Below, in pieces: positions 30,701 through 42,026 of a stretch of 64,000 nucleotides of DNA. Under the pieces are notes generated by a model. It was not told where the DNA came from. It made no database searches and saw only the letters and a list, made by a program, of their open reading frames with translations. Both the position numbers and the translations under genes were made by a program. Numbering within the stretch: position 1 is the stretch's first letter; every line of letters begins with the position of its first letter. This DNA comes from Tuctoria greenei (Eukaryota; Streptophyta; Magnoliopsida; Poales; Poaceae), in assembly GCA_036927565.1 (NCBI GenBank), contig JAYESD010000008.1, positions 117,951,498 through 118,015,497 of the forward strand, read 5' to 3'.

Positions 30701-33202
30701 AGGAAAATTGTTTGAGTAGCCATTAGTTAGTAAAAAGTTCACAGGCAAGCTCTAAATAAAATGAGCACCTCACCTATAATTTTCAAAAAATAACAATAGT
30801 TATACTCCATATAATTTCTAGATTATATTGACAATAAAAAGTGGTTTAGGAAATTATTGTATAAATTGGTAAATCTATATATCATTATAAAATGCTTAAT
30901 TAGCTGGAAAATATTACAACCTATGTTTAACCACTAAAGTAAGTAGATTTTCATTAGTAAAACACTAGTAAACATATTCTTGTTTGAGTATAGGATAATT
31001 ATGGAAATCCAAAAAAATAATAAATGACTCTTAGACCGTACTATAAGTAATTTGTAGTCTAAACAAAATGTAAGAGTCGGTAGACTAATCATAACTCATT
31101 TGAATAACTAGGAGCTTAAGAAACTTAGGCTAACCTCTAATCTTAAAAAATTGTCTCACCAATAGTTACCAAAAACATTATTTATCTTATAGAATGTAAA
31201 AAAACTAATTGTGGGCCAAATAAACTAAAGGGGATTGGTACGATCAAGTATAGTTCTCCAAGTACCATTTAGCTGATCATAAAATTGTTCCACATACGAA
31301 TAAGCTCAAAATAAAATGATACACTTGCCGATCAATCCTCTAAAAATCATAGCAACCGTATTATTGGATGATTGTTTAGATTTATCAGAGTTTTATTTGG
31401 ATTTCTTGGCCCTTTATTGATGATTTATATTTCATTCGCACAATTACGTACTATAGTGTTTGGAGTTTTCATGGCAGAATCTCAAGACTCGGGTCACGAT
31501 AAACACGACAAAGATTGTAAATGCAAGCTCTAGCTCCTTGATCATATTTCGCCTATGTTTTGCAAATGCACCCAATGGTCTATTTTCAATAAATGCATGA
31601 CCGAGTGTCTATTTTAAAGATCAGTTAATCCGCCATAGTGTTTCTTTACGGAAAGATAATAAGATGGATTGGCGTAATTATACCTAATAAGATGTGGTGG
31701 TACATTAGGTAGAAAATTGATTAGCTTAAGAAATCTATTACCAACTATAACAGTGATTAGAGCATCTCCTTGATTAGCTTTATTCTTAGAAACCCTGTGA
31801 TGTCCGCATCGCAAACCACAACACAATACTCACATGATTTGTGAACAGTGTGAAAGGTGTTTGGTGGTGTGAGTTAGGATATGGATGGGTGATTAATGAA
31901 CTGTGTGTTGAAGTGGGATGCTGGTCGAGGCTGGTATGGTGAAGGAATAATGTGTGCCTGGTGTAAACCACCAATCAATATTGTGTGCTTCAGTATATTT
32001 TATGCTATGAGTTCCAGACTAGTTTTATGCTAAGTACTTCAGTTTAGCCTGATGTTGTGTGGTCTAGACTAGTCCTTCTAGCAAGGACACATGTACCGCC
32101 TCAACAATATAAGGACCGATTCACTTTACCTCAACATAGTGATTTCGTACAACCACAAAACTTGTATGGGCGGTACTTGCCTTACCTTTCTGGTGTCCTC
32201 CACATGAGACACCTGGAGAGCCATGAAGGGCACAATGGGCCTGGAAATGGCATGAGGTTGTGTCTGCCCGTTGCTTGGCTAGGCATTGTGTTTGACCCTA
32301 ATAGCCTTGGGTGCTATGTTTGACCCAAATGTGGGACGTTGTGTTTGGCACTAATGGCACCTGTGTCGCACTGATGTGAGAATGTGGGGTTACTCGGGAA
32401 CGAGGAGATGAGCATTATGTTACTCCCTGATCCGGAGTACATAGCCTATGGATAAAGTGTACAAACTCTACATAGTCTTAATCTATTCAGGTAGGTGTTG
32501 TCATAGTCTTGACACACTATGGCCTGGGCTCCTTATGATGAGCATTAGTGTATCTACTTGATGTGTGTGTGGTAGAAATGTCATGGTTTGAAAAGGGTTG
32601 GCTATGTGCCAAAGTCGTCGAACCATGTGCCCGACGGCTTGTCTAAAAGTGAAAGAACTAGCGGGATTGACTGAATCTCCCCCAGGGCCTGCCAACTTAT
32701 AATATGGATTCAACATCCTCTCCCTCTTATGGTGAAACTCTTTTAAAAGAGAATCTTGCATAAAAAACTTTGCAGCGAAACTAAGCCGTATGACCTGTCC
32801 TTGCTACAAGCCCAATGCATGAAACACCTCCCATTGAATAGTGTTAGGGCTTGTTGAGTACCTTCCGTACTCACTCTTTCTTTACATGTGGTTTTATCAG
32901 AAGAGGAAGAAACTAAAGTGTTAGAGGATGACGATTAGGTATAGTCCTACTTCCCAAGACTACCTGTTGGGCAGGGTGTCGTTTTGCTCCGCTATTTCAT
33001 GGATTTAATCCTTCTAATGGTCATAATCCAACCACATTCATTGTAATCTACATCATTTTTGTATGACCTATATTTGTTATTAATAAATAATTGTTGTATG
33101 GATCATTTTCGTAAGACCTATATTCTGTTGTGCGTACCAACTAGTAATCTAGGGATTGGTACGGGATGCACAAGTGGACCCCTCGAAAGGTGGGTCCCGA
33201 CA
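27794..33202 (+). repeat. Probable long solo LTR (about 5.4 kb)
   Basis: It starts TGTCACAAACCCGAATTTT and ends GTGGGTCCCGACA. Flanks are ATCCC (27789-27793) and ACCCC (33203-33207), a 4-of-5 match for a target duplication. Internally it has an AT-rich upstream part, a TATAAAG box at 29116-29122, a GC-rich leader-like block (28600-30300) and an AT-rich tail, the layout of the long LTRs of grass chromovirus-type gypsy elements. No gag, pol or primer site follows, so it is either a solo LTR or a misread composite. Open frames inside are not coding by inspection. Confidence 0.5.
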
Positions 33203-33359
33203 ACCCCCACCTGATGCACCCCACCCCAACATCCCGACCCTCCCCACCCCGACCCTGCTCGACCCTCTTCGCAGTTGTCGGCTGTCACCGCCACGCCCCA
33301 CCACAGACCCCCATCCCGATCCCTCCCCCGCCCGACCCCCACCCTAGACCCTAATTTGT

Positions 33360-33790
33360 GTTTACTTATGTGATTAATTAGTTTAATTATGTGGTTACTT
33401 ATTTTAGTAGATTAAATGTTTAATTAATTGATTTTTGAAATTAATTATGTGGTTAATTATTGTATTAGTTAATTTATTGTTGAATAAGTTGATTCAATGG
33501 TCTATTAGTTGATTAATTTGTTTAGTTCATCAGTTAGTTGATTAAATATTGTATTAGTTGATTAATTGTTGAATTAGTTGATTAAATGGTTTATGAGTTC
33601 ATTAAATATTTAATTTATTAATTAATATATTAAATTGTATTAGTCATTTAGTTGATTATCTGTTAAAATAGTTGATTAAATAGTTTATTAATTGCTTAAA
33701 TGTTTAATTGTTTAATTAGTAGATCAAATTTGTATTAGTTGATTAATTGCTTTATTAGTACTTTAACTAATTAAATAAGGTGAAATCGTT
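33360..33790. repeat. Degenerate TTAGTTGATTAA array
   Basis: Variants of TTAGTTGATTAA/TTAATTAGTTGAT recur more than ten times with irregular spacing. It has no coding potential. Confidence 0.6.
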
Positions 33791-33930
33791 GTAAATAAGC
33801 TATTTACCATGATATCGACTCATTGAACATGAGTAACATAACATATGCGTCACCTGCTTCGAACCGGCACATCTCACAGGCGATATGCATTTGAGGCGTG
33901 TAAGTTCAGAATTGTCCTTTTTTATAAGTT

Positions 33931-34130
33931 GAGAGTGATCGACGGGGGTGTGCTTATGATGAGATGTGGGGTCTAGATCCGAACGAGATTTCGATAGCGT
34001 AACCCAGATGTTTCATGTTGTACCATTTTTGGGCATGCGTTTGAGAACAACGGGGTTATGTTGCCAATATTTCATCCGGATCCAGACCCCGTATCTCTTC
34101 ATAAGCATGTTCCTGTGAGTCATTCTTGTG
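33931..34130. repeat. Imperfect inverted repeat (foldback)
   Basis: GTGCTTATGATGAGATGTGGG and GTCTAGATCCGAACGAGATTT on the left (33948-33992) pair with GGATCCAGACCCCGTATCTC and TTCATAAGCATG on the right (34078-34110). Pairing continues inward (GCGTAACCCAGATGTTTCA against ACGGGGTTATG region) and outward (GAGTGATC against GAGTCATTC). Arms are about 80 bp, loop about 30 bp. Confidence 0.6.
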
Positions 34131-34351
34131 TGGGTTTAGGACCTATCCTTCTGTCGGCATTTGAATACCAACTAGTAATCATTTTGTTATGCTTTCATCT
34201 CCAGATGGCTAGCTACAAAGATAAGTGATTTATCCTGGTTTACGTGAGAGGAAATATGTTCAGTTCAAGTCATTTGAGGTCTTTGTTAGCTCTAAAAGCA
34301 TAGAGAAATGGGCTACATGTAAAAGCCAGAACAAAGTTTACGCTTGGTTCC

Positions 34352-35218
34352 TGTCGGTACCCTGCGTACCAGATACCCCTTGGAACTGCGAAGAGTACAA
34401 AGGAACTCCACCTATCTGAGTTGAAGACCTCCGAAGGCCCCACGTGTCATTTGGAACTAGACCTACCTCCCTTCTATGGTTAGTCCCAGTGCCGCCACGT
34501 GTATCATAAAACTGGAGCTACATTCCATACATGGGAAAGCTCCAGACTAGAAACATGTGTGGCACTCTCGGACCTAACCTCTGACAGAGGGAAGTTCTGG
34601 TACCGACACGTGTACAACAGCACCGGACCTACTCGTCCAAGATGGTAAGCTTCGGAGCTGCCACGCGTCCAACCGCCGGACCTTCAACCGCAACAGACAG
34701 ATTGGTGGACCTCCAACAGCTCGGACCTTCAAGGAACATTAAAGACTTCAAGACCTGATTATGTGTCATTAATGCTATCTTAATGACACACGATCAGAGG
34801 ACCCTTAATACAAGTAACGCCGCCATCAAGGCGTGTTATCACGCTGTTAAGGGGAATTAAGTACAATAACTATGTATTAAGCATTAGTAACCGCCAAGGC
34901 CACACATCGGGCTAGGCTGATGATGTAACGGCTAGTCCTTGTACTATAAAAGGACTGGTCGAGCTATACACAGGGGGGCTTCCACACGCGCTTGAGACAG
35001 GGACACTCTGGTCTCTCACACACAAGTGCTCAGACGCTCAATACAACAACAACACACACCCGTGGAGTAGGGTATTACGCTCAGGCAGCCCGAACCACGT
35101 AAATCCTTGTGTCAAATCGCCATCTTGTTCTGAATCTCTGTGCGCCCTAACTGAACTACAAAACTCCGTGGGCTACTAATCGTAGTACCAGGAGAATTGC
35201 CGGAACCGGACTCCGACA
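34352..35218 (+). repeat. 5' LTR of element C (867 bp)
   Basis: Starts TGTCGGTACCCTGCGTACC, ends GGAACCGGACTCCGACA. Shared LTR landmarks are CCACGTGT cores near 34439 and 34496 and CACGTGT near 34607, the palindromic GTGTCATTAATGC...TTAATGACAC block (34763-34791), TATAAAAG at 34945-34952 within GTCCTT...AAGGAC, and GTATTACGCTCAGGCAGCC. About 80 percent alike to F LTRs by eye, closer to E. Confidence 0.9.
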
Positions 35219-35220
35219 AT

Positions 35221-35240
35221 TGGTGCGCCAGGTAGGGGGG
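35221..35240 (+). promoter_or_regulatory. Primer-binding site of element C
   Basis: TGGTGCGCCAGGTAGGGGGG begins two bases after the LTR end, equivalent to 12249 in B and 40460 in F. Confidence 0.65.
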
Positions 35241-35254
35241 CCTGAGATTCAAAG

Positions 35255-35570
35255 ATGGTTAATTCTGCTGCTGGATCGTCCAACGGCAACCATGTTGCGC
35301 AACCTGCTGGAGGCAATCCTTCCAACATGCAACAGCCAATAGTTATTGTGGCTCTAGCAGGAGTCATGCCACCACCGCCACCATCTGCTACGGTGAATCA
35401 AGCTGGACAGCGAGATGGGGCGACCGCGTCGGTCACTACATCGGCCAACAACAACCCCGAACACGCGCTTAATGTTGTGCGTGCTCTTCTCCAACATCCA
35501 CCGCCTCCAGGAGCACCCCAGGGTGGGATGGAATAGTGGAAAGCTGATGTGGATCATCTGGTTGCAGCAA
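35255..35570 (+). pseudogene. gag of element C, 5' part
   Basis: MVNSAAGSSNGNHVAQPAGG, SNMQQP, VMPPPPPSATVNQAGQRDG, NNNPEHALNVVRALLQHPPP and DVDHLVAA match the N-terminal Pro-rich gag region of B and F. A TAG at 35534 breaks it. Element D begins at 35571 inside the codon run that, in B, encodes LVATAADRISNQ. The other half resumes at 58847 with AADRISNQG. Confidence 0.8.
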
Positions 35571-36801
35571 TGTTGACGGTCCTTAAGTACCATATTTTGA
35601 CCATCAATTCACCTCATAATGTGCATAAAAGAAACACAAAACATAGTGGTAGGGCTATACACTAACCCAATTCCACAAGTGTTGGTGTATATTTGCATGC
35701 AGGTGAATTATTACCCAAAATACCAAAACATGCAGGGATGAATCCATGAAAATGGATTTCAACGAATCAGGCGATGACACGTGGCAACACATGGATCAAA
35801 TGGCCCACAAACAGAAGAATACGAGGAGATCCAACGGTGTTGCACCCATATACATCAAGGGGGCCCACTTGGAAGCCACCTGGAGGAAGCACTCCCCAAG
35901 GGGAGCCTTGACCAGGTCGGTCGAACCAGGGGTTCGGCCGACCTCTTCCTAGCGCCAAACTTGGTCAAATGACACGTGTTGGCTCCTCCCGACTCCCTGG
36001 AGTTAATGGTGACTGATTCGCGCGTTAATTGTGGTAGGAACCGACCCTTCTCCACCTATAAATAGACCCCCTCACCTCACTTCTCACACACACCAAAAGT
36101 TGAGAATAGTGCTACACTCCAAAGGTTTAGAGTAGTCTTAGAGGCTACCAAAGTAGAAGGAGAGTGTGGTGAAGAGTCTAGGAGAAGGAGGCTTGGGCTT
36201 GTCAAGTCCCTCTTCTACACTTGTACCCCTACAAAGGTTTTACTCAATCAAGTAAGCTTTTGTGAATTCAATACAAGTTTGATCTTTTATTCTTAGTAGT
36301 TTGCACAAGTAGTTACTTGTGGGTTCGCTTCTTTAATTCATTAGAGGCTCTAGTTGTAGCTTTGTGTTCGAAACATCTAGGGTAGTGATTTAAAACGTAA
36401 GCATGGTGCTTAGGTTATAAATCATCAGTAAATATCTCGTAGAGCCACGGATTGAAGAGGTAGGCAGTAGGTGGTGACAGCCCTATCTGTCCTTCGTAAT
36501 CCTCCACGTTCAGCTATGCCATAGGCTCTTGGCGGGAGTCGTCCTAGTATTGCTAGGAGTAAGCCCGTGCCCGAAGCAAGCATCTACTGCAAACTACCTT
36601 GAATTAGGATCAATACTTTGAAATTCTCTCTATTCCTTGTCTACCAAACAACTTTGTTTCCTTGGGTGAGCTAGTTCAAAAGATTAGCACACACGTTCTT
36701 TGGATTCAATACCTTGGGAATACTCCTTAAGGGGAAGTGCTACAACGGTATTTTTGTGCGCTTGTGGATAACTCTGTGGTGTTAAGAAATACCAACAAGC
36801 A
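35571..36801 (+). repeat. 5' LTR of element D
   Basis: Starts TGTTGACGGTCCTTAAGTACC, ends AATACCAACAAGCA. TATAAATA lies at 36057-36064. An inverted pair GGTCGGTCGAACC / GGTTCGGCCGACC sits at 35915-35943. It matches 57615-58846 along its length with a few percent differences. Confidence 0.92.
36057..36064 (+). promoter_or_regulatory. TATA box of element D LTR
   Basis: CACCTATAAATAGACCC, the strongest promoter-like signal in the LTR. The same sequence is in the 3' LTR near 58101. Confidence 0.65.
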
Positions 36802-36804
36802 TTT

Positions 36805-36823
36805 CTGGCGCCGTTGCCGAGGA
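36805..36823 (+). promoter_or_regulatory. tRNA-Asp type primer-binding site of element D
   Basis: TGGCGCCGTTGCCGAGGAA lies three bases after the 5' LTR. It complements the 3' end of plant tRNA-Asp (ending CCCCGGCAACGGCGCCA) with one mismatch in 18. This primer is characteristic of the Athila group. Confidence 0.8.
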
Positions 36824-36922
36824 ACGATTGTTGTTAATCTTCGAACCAAGATCACCCTCGTATCATATCCCCCTTATCTATCATCTTACCTTTCTTATTC
36901 TTACCTTACCACCACCATATAA

Positions 36923-37849
36923 ATGGAGTAACCCACCATTCTTTCTTATTCTGCTCCGAAGGGCAAGTTCTATGAGCCATCGCCTTCGGCAGAACCTATT
37001 TGTTTAACCAGCTATGAACTTCGCCCTGGCTTTATAGCCATGGTTCGGGAACAATACTTCTCAGGAACGGATTGTGAAAACCCTTACCACCATCTACGAG
37101 AGTTCAAACAACTGTGTTCATGCCTTCTAATCAAAGGTATGACACAGGAAACTCTCAAATGGAAGTTGTTTCCCTTTTCCCTCAAGGAAAAAGCCAAACA
37201 ATGGTACAACCACTACGTTGGGAAGACAAACGGTGATTGGAGTGAATTACGAGACAAATTTTGTCTTGCTTTATTTCCCATTGCCCGAATTGTTTCCTTA
37301 CGAAAGGAAGTACTATGCTTCCAGCAGATGGAGAAGGAATCCATAGGTGCAGCTTGGGACAGATTTTCTCTGTTGAAAAATTCTTGCCCAGATTTGTTAA
37401 TCCCTGATCCAATGCTTTTGCAACATTTCTTCATGGGATTGAACAAAGAGTCTGCCCTATATCTTGACATTATGGCTGGAGGATCTTTCCTCCATAAGAC
37501 TCCAGAAAAAGGCAAGGATCTTCTGGATAGAATTCTAGGAAGTTCTTTCTTCATTATTGGTGTTAATGAGCCTCCCCAAGAGGAAGTCGCGTCAAGAATG
37601 GAGGATGCACTCTTGTACAAGGATGAACCCATTTCTTGTTTACCCCCAGCCTTGCCAGGGGAATCCTCTCCTGAACCTAAGACTACGAAGGTAGAAGAAA
37701 TTCAACCCTCGCAGTTTCCATTTTACTTGGAGGAAGAGTTTTTTGAAGATTATACGTCGAAGTATTGTTGCTATAGGAAACCTTCATTGCCACCAACTCC
37801 ACCTGAACCCCGTATGGGGTGTCCGTCCGTCAGACGGTCAAGGAGTTGA
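36923..37849 (+). pseudogene. gag of element D
   Basis: The likely start ATG at 36923 is followed by a nonsense codon (TAA, codon 3). The same frame then reads SAPKGKFYEPSPSAEP and, from 37040, the Athila gag core: MVREQYFSGTDCENPYHHLR, FPFSLKEKAKQWYNHYVG, WSELRDKFCLALFPIARI, FQQMEKESIGAAWDRFSLL and CPDLLIPDPMLLQHFFMGL. It ends in an acidic/Pro-rich tail before a frameshift near 37820. It would form the particle. Otherwise open for about 270 codons. Confidence 0.8.
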
Positions 37850-38412
37850 CCTCTATCCTGAGTAGAGAATGGACAGCTGAAGTCGAGAATTCACCCGAAA
37901 TTCTTCGGATGACCTCACCTTTGGCTACCATTTTATGTTCTGTTAGAGGGACTCCAATGATAATCCTATACAACCCTACTGTTGGAGCAAATCTAATTTC
38001 TAATTCTTGTTCTCTCCCCATTCTTGGTGATGTTCCATTGGCACCAACAGGCAAATCCTTCCGAGATTCATTTGGAACCATTCTTGAAGGATGTGGGGTT
38101 CTGCAACAAGTGTCTGTTAGACACAAAGATGTTGAGGCTCTCCTAGATTTCCACGTGTTCGAAATCCAAGATTTCGACATCATGATAGGGATTCCCATAG
38201 AGAAATTTCTCATGGAAGTTCCTTTGGAAGGAAGCCTCAATATGAAACATGGAGGGAGAAATTTCTCCATACCTATTCTACGCTCAAAGAACACATCCGC
38301 ATAATCTCCCATCCAAGATGAGCCAATGGAGGAGGTTAGGACTCTTCAATTTTTAGAACCCCCTGAAATTGAAGGAGAAGAAGACTTCGTCAGAGAGGAG
38401 GACGAATTTTAG
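37819..38412 (+). pseudogene. Protease region of element D
   Basis: ATILCSVRGTPMIILYNPTV, LISNSCSLPILGDVPLAPTG, FRDSFGTILEGCGVLQQVSV and DFHVFEIQDFDIMIGIPIEK match the Athila protease region. YNPTV stands where the catalytic YDPG/DSG motif is expected, so the active-site Asp appears lost (Asn). A stop at 38304 and another at 38410 follow before the acidic linker to RT. Confidence 0.7.
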
Positions 38413-39627
38413 GAGGAAATTGAATTGCCAAAAGAAGAGCCCTCCCCAAAATCTCCTGTTGAGCTCAAGATTCTACCTCTAGGCCTACGTTATGCCTTTC
38501 TAAATGGCGATTTGGAAGCCCCTGTCATCATAAGTGACAAGCTTTCAGATGATGAAACGCTCAAACTCATATCTATGTTAGAAAGGCATAGAGTTTTTTT
38601 TTGGATATTCACTTCAGGATCTCAAGGGAATTAGTCCAGCGTTGTGCACCCATCGTATTCCTATTGACCTTGAGAGTGTCCCCACAAGGGAACCTCAAAG
38701 GCGATTGAATAATGCGATGCGGGAAGTTGTTAAGAAAGAAGTCTTGAAACTTCTGCATGCCGGGATTATTTACCCTGTTCCTCATAGTGAATGGGTAAGT
38801 CCAGTTCAAGTAGTGCCTAAGAAGGGAGGTATGACAGTCGTTCAAAATGAGAGGAATGAATTAATTCCTCAACGGAACGTCACGGGATGGAGGATGTGCA
38901 TTGACTACCGAAAACTTAACAAGGCAACAAGGAAAGACCATTTTCCATTGCTCTTCATCGATGAGATGCTAGAGCGATTGGAAAAACACTCCTACTTCTA
39001 TTTCCTTGATGGGTATTCGGGATATCATCAAATTCCTATCCATCCCAATGATCAAAGTAAGACCATGTTCACATGTCCTTACGGGGCCTATGGCTACCGC
39101 GTATGTCCTTTCGACTGTGTAACGCTCCTGCCTCTTTCCAGAGATGCATGATGTCTATATTTTCAGACATGATCGAGGATACCATGGAAGTTTTCATGGA
39201 CGATTTCTCCGTCTATGAAAAAACTTTTGATTATTGTCTAGAAAATTTAGACAGGGTCTTACAAAGATGCCAGGAGAAGGACTTTGTTCTTAATTGGGAA
39301 AAGTACCATTTCATGGTCCAGGAAGGCATCATTCTTGGACACTTGGTGTCCAAGAGAGGGGTATAGGTGGACAAGGCTAAAATTGAAGTTATTTAAAAAC
39401 TTCCACCTCCTATCAATGTTAAGGGAATCCTCAACTTTTTAGGTCATGCGGGGTTCTACCGATGATTTATCAAGGATTTCTCCAAAATCGTTGGACCCCT
39501 CACCAACCTATTAGCTAAAGAAGCTCCCTTTGATTTCGATGATGAATGCCTTAAATCATTTGATATACTCAAAAAGGCACTCATCTCAGCTCCAATTATC
39601 CAACCTCCTGATTGGACGCTGCCATTC
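38413..39627 (+). pseudogene. Reverse transcriptase of element D
   Basis: LPLGLRYAFLNGDLEAPVII, then after a shift PIDLESVPTREPQRRLNNAM, LLHAGIIYPVPHSEWVSPVQ, GWRMCIDYRKLNKATRKDHF and YFLDGYSGYHQIPIHPNDQS. A frameshift near 39110 follows, then NAPASFQRCMMSIFSDMIED and MEVFMDDFSVYEKTFDYC (FMDD catalytic box near 39195), ILGHLVSKRGV, and past a stop FIKDFSKIVGPLTNLLAKEA. It stops at PPDWTLPF where element F inserts at 39628 and resumes at 53178 (EIMCDASDFAVG). At least five stops or shifts. Confidence 0.85.
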
Positions 39628-40457
39628 TGTCGGTACCCTACGTATCGTATACCCCTTGGGACTACAAAAAGACCAAAGGAACTTCACCTGTCTGAGTTGA
39701 AGACCTGCGAAGGCCCCACATGTCATACGGGACCGGACCTGCCTCCCATCTATGGTTAGTCCTGGTGCTTCCACGTGTATACAGGAACCGGACCTACATC
39801 CCACACACGAGATAGCTTCGAGCTAAACACTTGTGCGGCACCACCAGACCTAACCCCTGACAGAGGGAAGCTCCAGAACCGACACGTGTACATCTACACT
39901 GGACCTACCCGTCCCAGACGGAAAGCTCTGATGCTGCCACGTGTCCAACCGCCAGACCTTCAGCCTCAACAATCAGACTGGTGGACCCCCAACGGCTCGG
40001 ACCTTGGCAATCAAAGACTTCAAGACCCGATTAAGTGTCATTAATAACTTATTAATGACATACTATAGGAAGGCTCATAATACCAGTAACGGCACTGTCA
40101 AGGCCCGTTACCATGCTATTAAGGGTAATTAACCTCATTAATTGTGTATTAAGCATCAGTAACTGCCAGGGCCACATGTCGGGCTAGGCTAACTGTGTAA
40201 CGACCAATCTACTGTTGACGATACACAAGGGACGACTCTTTGAACTCTGAGACCTCTCCCATACACATCTTTGATACCCAATACAACAACTACACACCCC
40301 GTGGAGTAGGGTATTACGCTCAGGCGGCCCGAACCACGTAAATCCTTGTGCCTATTTGCCATCGTCTTTTGGATCTCTACGCGCCCAATACCGAACTACA
40401 AACTCCGCGGGCTACCAACGGCAGTACCGAGAGAACTGCCGGAACCAAACTCCGACA
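39628..40457 (+). repeat. 5' LTR of element F (830 bp), TATA region deleted
   Basis: Starts TGTCGGTACCCTACGTATCG, ends CCAAACTCCGACA. Compared with its partner at 52322-53172 it lacks about 16 bp: GACCAATCTACTGTTGACGAT here against GACCAGTCC...TATAAAAGGACTTGTCGACGAT there. The loss removes the TATA box and one arm of the hairpin. A second small deletion (CTTGGCAATC against CTTCAAGGGGCAATC) is near 40004. Confidence 0.92.
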
Positions 40458-40459
40458 GC

Positions 40460-40478
40460 TGGCGCGCCAGGTAGGGGC
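40460..40478 (+). promoter_or_regulatory. Primer-binding site of element F
   Basis: TGGCGCGCCAGGTAGGGGC, two bases after the LTR end, the least degraded version of this family's site in the window. Confidence 0.65.
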
Positions 40479-40493
40479 GCCCGAGATTCGAAG

Positions 40494-41985
40494 ATGGTGA
40501 ACTCTGCTGCTGGATCATCCAACGGCAACCCTGCAGCGCAATCTGCTAGAGGCAATCCCTCCAATGTGCAGCAGCCAGCAGGTGTCGCGGCTCCAACAGG
40601 AGTCATGCCTCCACCGCCGCCGTCCGCACAGGCAAATCAAGCTGGACAGCGGGACGGGGCATCTGCGTCGATCACGACATCGGCTAACAACAACCCTGAA
40701 CATGCGCTCCATGCAACGCGTGCTCTTCTCCAACGCCCACCACCTCCAGGTGCATCCTAGGGTGCAATGGAGCAGTAGAGGGCTGATGTGGAACATTTGG
40801 TTGCAGTAGCAGTCGATCGCATCAGAAACCAAGGTCCTCCCACCTCGGGGTGGGCCCCATCGCAGCATCGGACTGTGTCAGGCAGACTTGGTCCACACGC
40901 TTCCCAGCATAGGAGGTGTGCTGCGTCTCAACAAGTGACGTCACTGCCTCCTGGGGCGCGACGCACCCATACGGTAACCAGGCTTTCAACTCACGACCTC
41001 CGAGCGGAGCTTGATCGCCGTTGTCGTCAACAGGATGGCCGCTGCCATATCGAGTGCGCTCGCGAAAGATGAGAAGCTCGGGACAGTCCTGCTCCTGAGG
41101 GAGTAGGAGGAGGTTGTTCTGCCGTGGCCATGCACCCATGGTCAGATGGCTACAAAAGTTTCGGCCTCACCTGCCGGAGAAATTTGATGGGATTGTCAAC
41201 CACGCTGAGTTTCTCCAAATCTACTCCACCGCAATCCTTGCGGGCGGAGGCAACGAGGCTGTAATGGCCAACTATTTCCCGGTGGCTTTGACTACAACCG
41301 CCAGGTCCTGCTTCATGAGCCTTCCACCCGACTCCATCAACAGTGCCAATAGTTCACCGCCAATTTTGGGAGTTCATACACCCGACCAGGCACTGAACTG
41401 CAACTTTTTGCTTTCAAGCAGAAGGGTGGAGAATCCCTGTGATCTTTCATCCAGAGGTTATCCCAGGTACGAAACACTATTCCTTCTATCTCTAGCGCCT
41501 CTGTTATTGTGGCATTTAGACAGTGCGTACAAGACAAGAAGATGCTGGAGAAGCTGGCGACCAAGGAGATCACCAGCGTCACGGAACTCTTCAGCTTGGA
41601 GACAAATGCGCCAAAGCTATGGAGGGTCGCGAAATGCACTCCCAACCACCTCCGGAGGACAACAAAAAATCCTCCAAGGGTGAAACCACTACCTCCAGGA
41701 GTGGTAAGAAGAAAAAGTCCAACGGCAAGAAGAAGCCGTTGGCCAGCACACCTACAGCCGTTGCTGCCGCAGCTCCGGGTGGCGGGGGGCCACGCCTTGA
41801 AAAACGACCTCGGTCATCGTCTGAAGACGGTGGTAGCTCCAAGATGTGGTGTCCCATACACAAGACAAACATCCACAACTTGGAAGGCTGCCGTGAGGTC
41901 CAGAACCTTGCCGAGCGCTACAACAAGCGCCGAGAAGAAGTTCCTTTCCGTCAAAGGGAAGGGAAATAGAAAGTCGACGAAGCAC
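40494..41985 (+). pseudogene. gag of element F
   Basis: MVNSAAGSSNGNPAAQSARG opens the Pro-rich N-terminus. Stops occur at 40758 and 40775. Then THTVTRLSTHDLRAELDRRC, the core RWLQKFRPHLPEKFDGIVNH and ILAGGGNEAVMANYFPVALT, and a deletion/frameshift after MSLPPDSIN where SWEELCQQF is lost. QDKKMLEKLATKEITSVTEL, a Lys/Ser-rich basic region and the zinc-knuckle-like WCPIHKTNIHNLEGC near 41847 follow, then RREEVPFRQREGK and a stop at 41967. Multiple breaks; no product expected. Confidence 0.8.
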
Positions 41986-42026
41986 TGGCTGAAGAGGAGT
42001 TAGACTTTCAGGATCCTAAAAAGGTC

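Larger units (their letters stand above)
33203..34351. other. Continuation of second CACTA or spacer, with AT-rich degenerate repeat
   Basis: 33203-33354 is a C-rich leader-like segment matching the composition of 27540-27793. 33360-33790 is an AT-rich degenerate array built on TTAGTTGATTAA. 33931-34130 is an inverted repeat (listed separately). Near 34204 a CATCTCCAG|ATGGCTAGC context looks like a 3' splice site before an ATG, but the following frame stops after 8 codons. No recognised protein. Confidence 0.4.

Noticed and set aside
33118..33354. Pro-rich frames on both strands
   Set aside because: Low-complexity C-rich DNA gives open frames on both strands by chance.
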